From: Verrucomicrobiota bacterium
Lineage (GTDB): Bacteria; Verrucomicrobiota; Verrucomicrobiia; Limisphaerales; UBA11320
Length of the DNA: 64,000 nt
NCBI GenBank assembly: GCA_016199985.1
Contig: JACQFQ010000047.1
Location: 1 to 64,000 of the forward strand
Direction of reading: 5' to 3'
In this document: one piece after another, positions 15,578 through 23,501 of the stretch
Layout of the letters: each line of letters opens with the position of its first letter
Position numbering within the stretch: the first letter of the stretch is position 1
Translations under genes and position numbers: made by a program
Notes under the pieces: model-generated
What the model saw: the letters and a program-made list of their open reading frames with translations, nothing else
Databases searched by the model: none
What the model was told of the DNA's origin: nothing

Positions 15578-16243
15578 TCAGAAGAATGTCATTTGCGAGG
15601 AAGCTCCCGGAGAGCTTTGGGCCTCCGGCTTTTCCAGCGAATTCCGCATTTCAATTTTCGAATGGCAGGAGCGGGAGCTATTCATTTCCCGCTCAACGGC
15701 GATGCGCTCATTTTCAGATTGGGCCGGAGGGAGCGAGGAAAGGAAATCGCCATAGGTTGCTTGGCTCGCAAACCAGCCTCCATCCGCATACTGCGCTCGC
15801 GAGATGTCCCGCCATTCCTCAACGGTCGGTTCGGTGGACGCAAAAACCACCTTTGGACCCAAAACGACTTTCATTCCACCGCAGGCGCCAATTCGGCCTT
15901 CATAGGTGAAAGGTTGCTCTTTCGGGAGAGGGCTTCCGTCGAATGGCAAAAGAGGATAACAGTCGGCCTGCATCCGAAGAGACCGCCCAAAGCAGCCGCA
16001 AGTTGTGAACAGATGTCCTTCTTCGGAGAAAGTCTTGAGCCGGGGTAATGTGTCGGCGCAATAGGCGGCGGAGATGTCGCCCTCGGCAATTCTCCAAAGC
16101 CCGCAGGAGAACCGTCGCCACTCCGCCACAATGCGCTCGGGCCATCGTTTTATCCCTGCGGCCGCCGCAAGTTTTTGAAAGAGGAAATCGGTGGTCAGCG
16201 CTGCGCTACTTTGTTTTTCGGAAGTGGAGAAGGAGTTTTCCAT
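15578..16243 (-). CDS. Uncharacterised protein inserted within the abiE relic
   Basis: 221 residues from ATG 16243, which has AGAGGG upstream; the longer frame is less likely. The sequence is rich in Cys and Trp (IVAEWRRFSCGLWRIAEGD, TCGCFGRSLRMQADCYPL, GRIGACGGMKVVLGPKVVFAS) with no helix-turn-helix or membrane segment. The last ~55 residues look disordered. Not recognised. It separates the abiEi relic from the abiEii relic, so it is probably cargo that disrupted that locus. Confidence 0.6.
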   Translation of the reverse strand: MENSFSTSEKQSSAALTTDFLFQKLAAAAGIKRWPERIVAEWRRFSCGLWRIAEGDISAAYCADTLPRLKTFSEEGHLFTTCGCFGRSLRMQADCYPLLPFDGSPLPKEQPFTYEGRIGACGGMKVVLGPKVVFASTEPTVEEWRDISRAQYADGGWFASQATYGDFLSSLPPAQSENERIAVEREMNSSRSCHSKIEMRNSLEKPEAQSSPGASSQMTFF

Positions 16244-16439
16244 CGAACCCTCTTGATTGAAAAAAGACAGGGGGAATTTCGGACAAAAAAACAGGGATTG
16301 TTTTCGGCCCAGATATTCAAAGCCGCGAACCTTCATTCTGAACCTCGCACACCGACACCCGGCCCGATAGTTTTCAAAACACTCAAGCCGTTAACACCGG
16401 GTTGTCAGCCGACGCGCTCAACAGCCTCAGTCGTACCTC

Positions 16440-16556
16440 CAGGGTGCGGAATAAACCCGGAAGTTGCGGGAAGGCTTTCCACGGCAAGCCAGACCGAATT
16501 CACGATCAGGATTTTACCATATGTCGGCAGTTGTATGCAAGTAACGGCGGTTTGGT
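16440..16556 (-). pseudogene. abiEi relic with its promoter
   Basis: The part 16510-16556 copies the abiEi promoter (TTACTTGCAtACAACT...TATGGTAAA). Just downstream, 16440-16505 encodes VWLAVES, matching VWIAVES inside intact AbiEi, so roughly the first 80 codons are deleted. The stretch 16244-16439 shows no gene. Together with 15368-15490 it is the remains of a second AbiE locus. Confidence 0.8.
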
Positions 16557-16599
16557 CTTCTCTGCTGGGTGAGAGATCGCAAACCCAGAAATCTGATTC

Positions 16600-16735
16600 C
16601 GAAATGAGATTACCTCACGGAAAGCCCGACCCGAAGCCTCGAATCGACATCCTGGACAACCACTTCCCGCCTCGGAGTCGTCACACGCTTTAATCCCGGA
16701 GGACTGCCGGGGCGGATTCTTTGAGCAATCGCCAG
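16600..16735 (-). repeat. Rep 3' end segment duplicated at 15195-15325
   Basis: This copy includes the authentic rep stop (16690) and the DNA after it. It matches 15195-15325 over its length with scattered substitutions. The paired copies bracket the abiE relic and define a duplicated unit of about 1.4 kb. Confidence 0.75.
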
Positions 16736-18264
16736 ACGTGGGTTTCCAGAGCCGCCCGTTTGGCTGCCTTCGCAAGGCTTCCTTCACCGCTGAAAAGCGA
16801 GCGTTGCAGTGAAGCCGCACTCTTCCATGCCGCTTGCTCCAACTCGTCTCGTTCACGGGGCGACAAGGCATCCAAGAATCGGCGGATAGCTTGATGCCGA
16901 TTCTGATCGCGTTCGTGTTCCGCTTTCGCTCGGTCCTGTTTTCGCTGGTCAGCTTGATCCCTCTGCTCCTGTTGTTCCCGCTCGATCCGCGCGATTTCGT
17001 CCGGGCTGATAAATCCGGCGGGAGGCACGTAGTCGTTCTGGATCGCGCTCAGCAGGAATCCCGGCGGGTTGCGGGACACTTTTGAATCTTTTCTCGCGAC
17101 CAGCCAGTCGAAGACGCCCATCTGCCGCAGGATTTTCTCCGGCGCATGGTCGCGAACGGTCGTCTCTGCGACGGCCAAGGCGACTCCCCGCTCGACGAGA
17201 GCCGCCACGATTGGATTCCCCTCCGGCGCGCGCTTTGTAGGCGTTCGGTTTTCCGAGCGCAAAGCTGCCTTCGATAACAACACCTGCCACTGGCCCGAAC
17301 ACACCTTCCGAAACCGTTCCGAATCCCCCATCGGGTGCAGGTATCCTTTCTGCTCCAGTTCCAGAATGCCCGTTCGGAGTTTTCTCTTCAGGCTGGCAGC
17401 ATCGTAGCTCCGTGAAAGGCCAACGTGGTTCCAGCCAAGTTCCTTCAGATCGAACTCCAATCGGTGCCGCCGAAAAAACCGTTTGTCGAGAAAGCGATAA
17501 AGACGTTTGGCGACGGCACTGTTTAGCCCTTTGAAGAACTCGAAGTCAAGGGCCTTGAGGTTGCCCGCCTGAAAACTCCGGTAGAGCACTTCGTTCCAGA
17601 TGAACGCGGAAGTCGGAGCACCAGACGGCGTGTCGGGGCGAGAATCATTTCGGTGGCACAGCCACACATTGTCGATGACGTGGAATTTCTCGTCCACCCA
17701 GCACTTGCGCTGCCTGTCCCGCCACGCGTTGCGGTAGTAGAGCGTCACGCCTGTCCACCGGTTCAGCGATTCTTCGAGCCGATCGTAGGTCTTTGTGTCA
17801 TCACGCCAACCCAAAAGACGAATCAACTGGTAGCGCGTGAACGGAACCTTCCGATCCGCGAAGTTGCGTTGTCGGCTGAGCTGAACCAAACCGAGCAAGA
17901 CTTCGTCGTCCAAGGCGGTCGGAAGCCCGTAGGCATCCGAACCGGTGACGGTCAGATGCCGGGTAATGTGCTCGTTGCGGCTCTGGTCCCAGATCTGGTC
18001 CTCGAAGTGCAAGGTCTTCACTCCCGCCGGCAGCCGGTGTGAAAGGGCGCAGAGCGGAAACTCCGCCAGATTCATTTCATCTCGTCCATCACTGCTGCTC
18101 GTTCTCATCGGCTCCAGTTCGATGCACTTTTCGTCTTCCAAGATTTCCCCCTCAACGACCGGCTCTTTGTTGTTCTTTTTACGTTTGAGAACAGAGTTAA
18201 CAGTTGTGGTCCCGAATCGCCGGTGAATCCGCCACGTTGCGCGGTTTTTTCCTCCCCGCTTCAC
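16690..18264 (-). CDS. Plasmid replication initiator (RepA-like, winged-helix)
   Basis: Up to 524 residues from a GTG at 18264; an ATG at 18108 with GGAG upstream gives 472. Residues ~80-330 resemble the replication initiator protein A family: QIWDQSRNEHITRHLTVTGSDAYGLPTALDDEVLLGLVQLS, RYQLIRLLGWRDDTKTYDRLEESLNRWTGVTLYY and FNDS-like NSAVAKRLYRFLDKRF. These are winged-helix units that bind iterons. A charged coiled coil (EREQQEQRDQADQRKQDRAKAEHERDQ, split by basic residues) fills ~420-460. It is divergent from parA, with the likely origin between them. Confidence 0.85.
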   Translation of the reverse strand: MKRGGKNRATWRIHRRFGTTTVNSVLKRKKNNKEPVVEGEILEDEKCIELEPMRTSSSDGRDEMNLAEFPLCALSHRLPAGVKTLHFEDQIWDQSRNEHITRHLTVTGSDAYGLPTALDDEVLLGLVQLSRQRNFADRKVPFTRYQLIRLLGWRDDTKTYDRLEESLNRWTGVTLYYRNAWRDRQRKCWVDEKFHVIDNVWLCHRNDSRPDTPSGAPTSAFIWNEVLYRSFQAGNLKALDFEFFKGLNSAVAKRLYRFLDKRFFRRHRLEFDLKELGWNHVGLSRSYDAASLKRKLRTGILELEQKGYLHPMGDSERFRKVCSGQWQVLLSKAALRSENRTPTKRAPEGNPIVAALVERGVALAVAETTVRDHAPEKILRQMGVFDWLVARKDSKVSRNPPGFLLSAIQNDYVPPAGFISPDEIARIEREQQEQRDQADQRKQDRAKAEHERDQNRHQAIRRFLDALSPRERDELEQAAWKSAASLQRSLFSGEGSLAKAAKRAALETHVWRLLKESAPAVLRD

Positions 18265-18541
18265 GGTGAATCACGCCTCGATTCACGGTGCGGGCTGCCC
18301 CAAATCCCGGTAATTCCAGCCCCAAAGAACGGGAAACCACTGTCTCGAATCCCGGTATAACACGCGCGCCACCGGACCCGGTAGTCCCCATGCGCGAACC
18401 TCTTCAAACGTCTTGGCGATCCGAACTTCAGGCTCTGCCAGCAAACAAACTTGCATGCTTGCATCCAAACAAACATGCCCACTTGTGCGGACGCGGAGCC
18501 GCGTGATACGACCACCTCATGAGGCAAAGAGGAGGACGGGA
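18265..18541. promoter_or_regulatory. Probable replication origin and partition operator between rep and parA
   Basis: Iteron-like copies: AATCCCGGTAA (18303-18313), GAATCCCGGTAT (~18347-18358), GACCCGGTAG (18375-18384), and TTCACGGTG twice (18260-18268 and 18282-18290). Closer to parA, AAACAAAC occurs twice around a CTTGCATG/CTTGCATC pair (18443-18480). Two palindromes follow: ACGCGGAGCCGCGT (18491-18504) and CCTCATGAGG (18515-18524). The first set suits Rep binding, the second a ParB or ParA operator/centromere. Confidence 0.6.
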
Positions 18542-19183
18542 ATGATCGTGGCGCTGACAAACTCGAAGGGCGGCGTGGGCAAATCCACCTTGGCGGTTCA
18601 CCTCGCGGTGTGGTGGAAGGAATGCGGAGCCAACGTCGCGCTGGTGGATGCGGACGTGCAGGGTTCTTCGTCCGTATGGTTGAAAGAAACTGGTTCCGAG
18701 GTTCCGGTCTTTCGTCTCCAGACAGCGGACGAAGTGCTCGACCAAATTGCAGAAATCAGCCGCTCCTTTGAGCATGTCGTCGTGGATGGTCCCGCCGGAC
18801 TGTCCGAGGTCACCCGGGCGATTCTGCTCGTGGCGGACCTGGCGTTGCTGCCGTGCGGCCCTTCCGTGCTCGACCTCCGCGCGGCCAACGAAGCCATCCG
18901 GGTGGTCAAGCAGGCGCAGACAATTCGGCATGGACTACCGCAGGCCATGCTCGTCCCCAACAAGCTACAAGCCCGATACCGCCTGAGTCGGGAACTACTC
19001 GAAATCGCCCGACATCTGGCGGTGCCTGCGACGCCTGAATTGAGATTGCGGCAGGCTTATGCTGACGCTGCCGGTCAGGGAACCGTGGTCTGGCACTTGG
19101 GACCGGGTGGAGAGATGGCCGCAAATGAAATCAAGGAGTTATTCCATGGACTGTTCAGAAAGGAGTCGGAGAACCATGAGTGA
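18542..19183 (+). CDS. parA: ParA-family partition ATPase
   Basis: 213 residues. Deviant Walker A KGGVGKST lies at residues ~9-16, ALVDADVQGSS supplies Walker A', and VVVDGPAGLSE is Walker B. It lacks the N-terminal helix-turn-helix of type Ia ParA, so it is the short type Ib form. ATG 18542 has GAGGAGG close upstream. It overlaps the next gene by eight bases (ATGAGTGA), as is usual for parA-parB. The pair ensures inheritance of the replicon. Confidence 0.92.
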   Translation: MIVALTNSKGGVGKSTLAVHLAVWWKECGANVALVDADVQGSSSVWLKETGSEVPVFRLQTADEVLDQIAEISRSFEHVVVDGPAGLSEVTRAILLVADLALLPCGPSVLDLRAANEAIRVVKQAQTIRHGLPQAMLVPNKLQARYRLSRELLEIARHLAVPATPELRLRQAYADAAGQGTVVWHLGPGGEMAANEIKELFHGLFRKESENHE

Positions 19184-19523
19184 GGCATTGCAAACCGAGG
19201 GCTTTAGCCGAGGCGAACTGGACTTTGTAACTGGCAAGGCAGAGCCCGCGCCGACCGTCCCTGCCGTCGCGAGCCAGAAACACAGCCCTACACGCCGCCA
19301 ATCATCGTCGGTAAAGAGCCCAACCGATCAGGCAATGGGAAACCCCGGTCAAAACATCACTCCAACCGTTTCGATGACGTTCCGTCTCCCGGCAGACTTG
19401 CCCGCTCGTCTCATCCGCGTCTCCGCCGAGCGGAAGGTGAGCTGCGAGAAACCAGCCAGCCAGCAAGACATTGTGGCGGAAGCGCTCCGCGACTGGTTCC
19501 GACGCAATACGCCAAAAACCTGA
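19176..19523 (+). CDS. Ribbon-helix-helix partner of ParA (ParB/ParG-like)
   Basis: 115 residues from ATG 19176. The N-terminal ~65 residues are flexible and polar; the C-terminal ~45 hold a ribbon-helix-helix pattern (VSMTFRLPADLPARLIRVSAERK, ASQQDIVAEALRDWFRRN). Small RHH centromere-binding proteins are the standard partners of short ParA proteins. Overlap with parA supports the pairing. No sequence-level family name assigned. Confidence 0.8.
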   Translation: MSEALQTEGFSRGELDFVTGKAEPAPTVPAVASQKHSPTRRQSSSVKSPTDQAMGNPGQNITPTVSMTFRLPADLPARLIRVSAERKVSCEKPASQQDIVAEALRDWFRRNTPKT

Positions 19524-19565
19524 CATCATTTCAAACCGTTGTTTGACCCAGCCAAACATGGTAAA

Positions 19566-20628
19566 AGGCAGTCTGGGAGGTTTTGCCTTCCTGTAATCGT
19601 CAGTGAGGTGCCAACGCATCTGCTGACTCCATTTTGAGATGGGCATGAACACCCAGCAAACCGGATTCACCATCCGGCTAAGGGGACGGAGTTTACCAAC
19701 CGTCACGTTCATGTTCCGTAGAGCGTGGTGCCACGAGAGTGGCCCGCCACGTTCGAGAGAGGCTTTTGGAAGTAATCCCCGGTCACCAACCGGGAGTAAT
19801 CTCCAGATTCTATCTCATGGCGTCGGGGCATTGCCCCGCGAATATGGGCGAACGGGAAATCCTCGGCCGTGCAAATCGGCGGAGTGGTCGGACTCAAAGC
19901 GGGTGCGGAAGAAAACTTCCAAATCCCCCGGCGGGACGCGTGACCAAAGCCATTATGGCCAATCGGGTGCAAAGCTCGTGAGGTTCGCGTAACGCACGCT
20001 GGCGTCGGGAGCCTGGCGGTCGCAAGACTGACCAGCCGGAGGTGACAACCTCCGGGGATCTGCCGAAAAAGCAGACCGTGAAAAGCTCAACGATGAAAGG
20101 GGTATCAAGCCCTTGCCAGTGAGCCGCAGCAGAGATGGAGCCGAATCGGGAAATGCCGTCCAGGGCGGGTAAGGGAGCAGCTTCTGTATTCTAGCCCCCG
20201 AAATCGGTCCCCCGTGGGACCGGAAACTATGCCGAGGCGGGAGCCTCGAACATGCCTGGAAGGAACGGACGAAGTCGTCCTACCGACGTGACTGCTGTAG
20301 TGAAGAGTCAGACTAACCGTGCAAGGAGTGTGGCTGCCGGAGTGGTATCCGGTGTCGGCTTGTCAGCCGATGATTCAAACGCCGCACTTCGATGAGAGTG
20401 TTCCAAGTAGGAGCGGGCCATTGTCCGCACCCCATCCGCGCCTCCAGTGAGAGGCAACGGGCGGGGTGTCGCTTCAGCAAGGCAGTTGAAGCGACGGGTG
20501 CGTGCTTACGGGTGGTGCCGGGCACAGATGCACACACGAAAGGAACGACGGGATTAACCCGTCTCAAAATGAGGTCAAAGGTCGGTGGGGTCCAATCCCC
20601 CACCGGCCAGTTCTCCATGGAGAGAACA
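19566..20628 (+). ncRNA. Candidate giant structured noncoding RNA (~1.06 kb)
   Basis: No open frame here looks real, yet perfect hairpins follow one another throughout. Examples: CCGGAT-tcacc-ATCCGG (19661-19677), CGTGG/CCACG enclosing CCAC-gaga-GTGG (~19723-19750), CCGGAGGT-gaca-ACCTCCGG (20036-20055), CGGTCCC...GGGACCG (20205-20222), CGAGGC-ggga-GCCTCG (20233-20248), GTCGCTTCA...TGAAGCGAC (20468-20495), and an 11-bp stem closing TCCAATC, a T-loop-like heptamer (20580-20608). GNRA-type loops (gaga, ggga) read correctly only on the plus strand. Size and layout recall GOLLD/ROOL-class ornate RNAs, but I cannot match any. Ends are approximate. Confidence 0.65.
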
Positions 20629-20780
20629 TTCGTTCGATCACGCGCGACCTGGGGACAGGCGGCGGTGTTCGAAGGCAACTGAACATTGAAACGATGAAAG
20701 GAAACGTAATGGGATTCAGGTTATGCGGGCGCAACCACTATGGGTTGAGCAACTGCGATTCAGGAATACAGCTTCGGGCA

Positions 20781-20860
20781 ACCGAGGTTGACGAGAAACC
20801 TGCGCGCAGCGCGAATACGAGGTTTTGAGGAGAGCGAGGTTGAACGCGGTTTTGAGCACT
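20781..20860 (+). repeat. Short CGAGGTT repeats before the basic protein gene
   Basis: CGAGGTT occurs three times and CGCGGTT once within about 80 bases, partly as the longer unit GAGGTTTTGAGGAG / GCGGTTTTGAG. They lie between the hairpin tract and the start of 20957-21829. Possible protein-binding sites on DNA or RNA. The 20629-20780 stretch shows nothing clear. Confidence 0.4.
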
Positions 20861-20956
20861 GCGATGTGCCATACGGTTTGGGCTTTTCGGAAAGTTGCGC
20901 CCCCAATGCAACTTTCCACCTTCACCCCTCCATAACTGGCAGTGGAGGCCGTGAGG

Positions 20957-21829
20957 ATGCTTTATCGGTGCGTGGCCACTTCGGTGGCGGGATTCGTGCA
21001 GCAACTGGCCGTCTGTTATGTCGGACGGGGTTACTACTTCTACGTCCGGGGCGGCATCCCCGCGCACAAGGAACCCGAGACGACGGACCGAAAGCTGGTC
21101 AGTCGTTACGGCATCGCCGTGTCGAAGTGGACCCGGTGCAGGCGGCGCAAGCAGGGCGAGGCCAGCCTGCAATATCTGCGCCACGGCAATTTCTTCGTGC
21201 TCCTGGCGACGCATGGCGAACACCCATTCTTCGCCTCAGAAGGCAAGTTGGTCCGGGACATCCGGCGACAACCGCTGCGCTTCATGGCCTATTCCATCGG
21301 TTGCCGTCCAGCGCGCGGGGGCGGACCTCTCCATCCCTCTGTCCGCATTGAGCGCGGCGAATTCCAGGCCTTGAAGGCGGCCCTTGGCAGAATCGCCGTC
21401 CATCGTTCCGTCGATGATCTCTGCCGAGTCCTGAAATCTCTCCCTTACGAGCCTTACGCGCCCGTCCGTGACCAGATGCGAATCCTGCTCCGGTCCATCA
21501 ACCGCCGCCGGAAGGTAGCGGGCTTGGAGCCAGTCCCGTTGGAAGCGTTCCGACACCGGAGAAGGTCGGTCAGGCCGTTCGGCCCGAGACCGACCGCGCA
21601 ACCAGCGGGGAACCAGAATTTATCTTGTTCGGAAAGCGATGTCCAAAGCGACTGCATCTCTGAACGAACATCTTTGTGGAGTGAATCCGATGAGCAACAT
21701 GCAGAACAACAACCCGAACCCGAAGAAGAAACCGGCGACGAAACTGGCGAGTTTGGCTCCCCGGCCGAAACCGGTTCCGGGACGGAAGGACTTGGACCGC
21801 CTGCCTGCGGACATGATGATCACGATTGA
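20957..21829 (+). CDS. Uncharacterised basic protein adjacent to the giant RNA tract
   Basis: 290 residues from ATG 20957, with GGAGG eight bases upstream. Residues 1-~210 are basic and aromatic-rich: MLYRCVATSVAGFVQQLAVCY, GRGYYFYVRGGIPAHKEP, RRRKQGEASLQYLRHGNFFVLLATHGEHPFF and YEPYAPVRDQMRILLRSINRRRK. Residues ~215-290 are an acidic, Ser/Glu-rich tail that overlaps the next gene for ~140 bp in another frame. I recall similar unnamed proteins in planctomycetes and proteobacteria but know no function. Basicity and its place right after the hairpin tract suggest an RNA-binding partner; that is inference. Confidence 0.75.
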   Translation: MLYRCVATSVAGFVQQLAVCYVGRGYYFYVRGGIPAHKEPETTDRKLVSRYGIAVSKWTRCRRRKQGEASLQYLRHGNFFVLLATHGEHPFFASEGKLVRDIRRQPLRFMAYSIGCRPARGGGPLHPSVRIERGEFQALKAALGRIAVHRSVDDLCRVLKSLPYEPYAPVRDQMRILLRSINRRRKVAGLEPVPLEAFRHRRRSVRPFGPRPTAQPAGNQNLSCSESDVQSDCISERTSLWSESDEQHAEQQPEPEEETGDETGEFGSPAETGSGTEGLGPPACGHDDHD

Positions 21830-22445
21830 TGGCCAAGCCCGGACCGGCAAGAACACGGCGGGCGAATTGCTCGCCGGGACACTGGGCGGAGTGCTGGTGG
21901 ATTCCGGGCGGTTCTACCGGTCGCTCACTCAAGCCGTGCTGATGGCGGGGGTAGAACTCGACGACTCGGCGGCGGTCGAATCATTTTGCACCGGCGCGCG
22001 TCTCGACGCTTTGGTCCGTCCCAATAAAAAGGGAGTCTTTGAAGCGTTGGTCACGGTGAACAGCGGTTTGTTCACCGACGCCACCTTGGTTTCGGTCGGG
22101 CCGCTCGTCCCGGCGGTCGCGAAAGTCCCCTTGGTCAGGGCCATGGTTAACGCGACATTGCGTCGTCTCTACCGGGGCGGAAGAATGATCATTCAGGGTC
22201 GGGACATCGGCATGAAGGTGTTCCCCAACACTCCCTACCAGTTCGTTTTGACGGCCCCGCCATCCATTCGCGAGGCGCGCGATTCCGGAAATTTTCTGGG
22301 CCAAGCCGTCATGCAACGCGATCAGGCGGACGCCCGGCAGACCTGGATGCCTCCCAAGGCGGCAATTGTGGACACTGGCGACAAGTCTCCCGAACAGGTG
22401 CTGGCCGCTTTGCTGGATGAAATCGTTGCCCGCACGCCCGTTTAG
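21690..22445 (+). CDS. Cytidylate kinase-like protein, atypical
   Basis: 251 residues from ATG 21690; ATG 21639 gives 268. A basic N-terminal extension (NNNPNPKKKPATKLASLAPRPKP) precedes MITIDGQARTGKNTAGELLAG, a P-loop aligned with the CMP kinase GPSGSGKGT. VDSGRFYRSLTQAVLMAG matches the CMP kinase 'D-T-G-A-x-Y-R' element, and GGRMIIQGRDIGMKVFP matches its 'GRDIGT-V-P' element. CMP kinase phosphorylates CMP/dCMP. The altered P-loop (Arg and Asn in the loop) and poor lid region make activity uncertain. A housekeeping enzyme relative on a plasmid backbone is unusual. Confidence 0.8.
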   Translation: MSNMQNNNPNPKKKPATKLASLAPRPKPVPGRKDLDRLPADMMITIDGQARTGKNTAGELLAGTLGGVLVDSGRFYRSLTQAVLMAGVELDDSAAVESFCTGARLDALVRPNKKGVFEALVTVNSGLFTDATLVSVGPLVPAVAKVPLVRAMVNATLRRLYRGGRMIIQGRDIGMKVFPNTPYQFVLTAPPSIREARDSGNFLGQAVMQRDQADARQTWMPPKAAIVDTGDKSPEQVLAALLDEIVARTPV

Positions 22446-22462
22446 AGGTCGGGAAAGCCCTC

Positions 22463-23086
22463 TCAGTTTGAGAAATATCCCAGCTCGCGCAGGCTGGTAA
22501 AATCCCTCGGGCGCTCGTCTGTCCTCCGGCCCATGATGATATGGTCGAGGACTTCGATGCGAAGGAGCTGCCCGGCGCGGATGAGATCGCGCGTGACCTT
22601 GATGTCCGCCTCACTGGGAGACGAATCCCCACTGGGATGGTTATGCGCCAGAATGATCGCTGCTGCTTTCCTCGTAATCGCGGCTCGAAACACCTCGCGC
22701 GGATGAACCAGAATCGTATCCAACGTCCCCTGTGAAATGGCCTCCATCGCGATCAGACGGCGCCGTGTATTCAGGAACACGACCTGCAACGTCTCAACCG
22801 CATAGCCCCGATTCGGTTCCCGAAGCATGTCGGCAATTCGCTCGGGCGTGTCCAGCAGGGTTGCCTCGGGATAGCTCTCTTTGGAGAGCCGCTGGGCCAG
22901 CAAGAAGGCCGACTTGATCGTCGCCGCCTTGGATTGTCCGATTCCTTTGTGCTGTTGCAATTCATCGAACGACGCTTTGGCGAGGTTCGTAAGCCCTCCG
23001 TAGTGTTGCATCAGCGTTTCAGCGACGGGTTTGCCGGTCAACGTGGACAGCAACTGGGTATTGTCGGCCTGTTCAAATAACTGCAT
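22463..23086 (-). CDS. radC: RadC-family JAB-domain protein
   Basis: 207 residues. A helix-hairpin-helix region (LTNLAKASFDELQQHKGIGQSKAATIKSAF) is followed by the JAB/MPN domain with metal motif HNHPSGDSSPSEAD (H-x-H...S...D) around residues 150-163, plus the conserved ending EVLDHIIMGR. GGAGG stands just upstream of ATG 23086. Plasmid and phage RadC copies are common; the activity is unsettled. It faces the CMP-kinase-like gene tail to tail, 17 bp away. Confidence 0.95.
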   Translation of the reverse strand: MQLFEQADNTQLLSTLTGKPVAETLMQHYGGLTNLAKASFDELQQHKGIGQSKAATIKSAFLLAQRLSKESYPEATLLDTPERIADMLREPNRGYAVETLQVVFLNTRRRLIAMEAISQGTLDTILVHPREVFRAAITRKAAAIILAHNHPSGDSSPSEADIKVTRDLIRAGQLLRIEVLDHIIMGRRTDERPRDFTSLRELGYFSN

Positions 23087-23113
23087 GGGGACCTCCTCAA
23101 CGGCCCGATTCTA

Positions 23114-23196
23114 CCACCGCCCGAATCCTTAAGGAACGGCCCGGCCAAAATGCGGTCGCCGATAATCCAGAACGATTTCCGCCGGTTCGGCGCTTT
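23114..23196 (-). pseudogene. Probable relic of the three-copy small-protein family
   Basis: The minus strand encodes RRKSFWIIGDRILAGPFLKDSG, close to the family core GRKFWIITEADRSVTTILLPED but with gaps and no start in context. It is in the 415 bp gap between radC and the DUF932 gene. The rest of that gap shows no gene. Confidence 0.45.
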
Positions 23197-23501
23197 TCCC
23201 GTGTGAGCATCCAAAGCACGTCCGGTCGTCGTTTTGACTAACAAACGCCGTTCGAGGTAAAAGGAGGATGGGTAGAAGTAAGTTCCCGGTTTTTCGCCGG
23301 AATCTCCAGCACGCGACACGGCCGCCAAGGCCCGCGCCTCTTTCGGACACGATTTTCCCAAGGCCGAACTCGATTGAGTTTATGCCAGCGGGGGAAATCC
23401 TCGACCGGATTCAAGGTGCCGCCCGGCGCCTGGTCGAGGATCAGTTCAATCAAAGCGTAAACCGACAATGGTCGGTGGGCGGCAATGAAAGAGCATTCCA
23501 A

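Noticed and set aside
19566..20628. Group II or group I intron
   Set aside because: No reverse transcriptase or maturase, no domain V-type hairpin and no convincing P7 pairing were found. TCAGACTAA resembles a group I core piece but has no partner.
19639..20682. Several 60-120 codon frames on both strands
   Set aside because: None has a ribosome binding site or recognisable content, they overlap each other on both strands, and the hairpins explain the sequence better.
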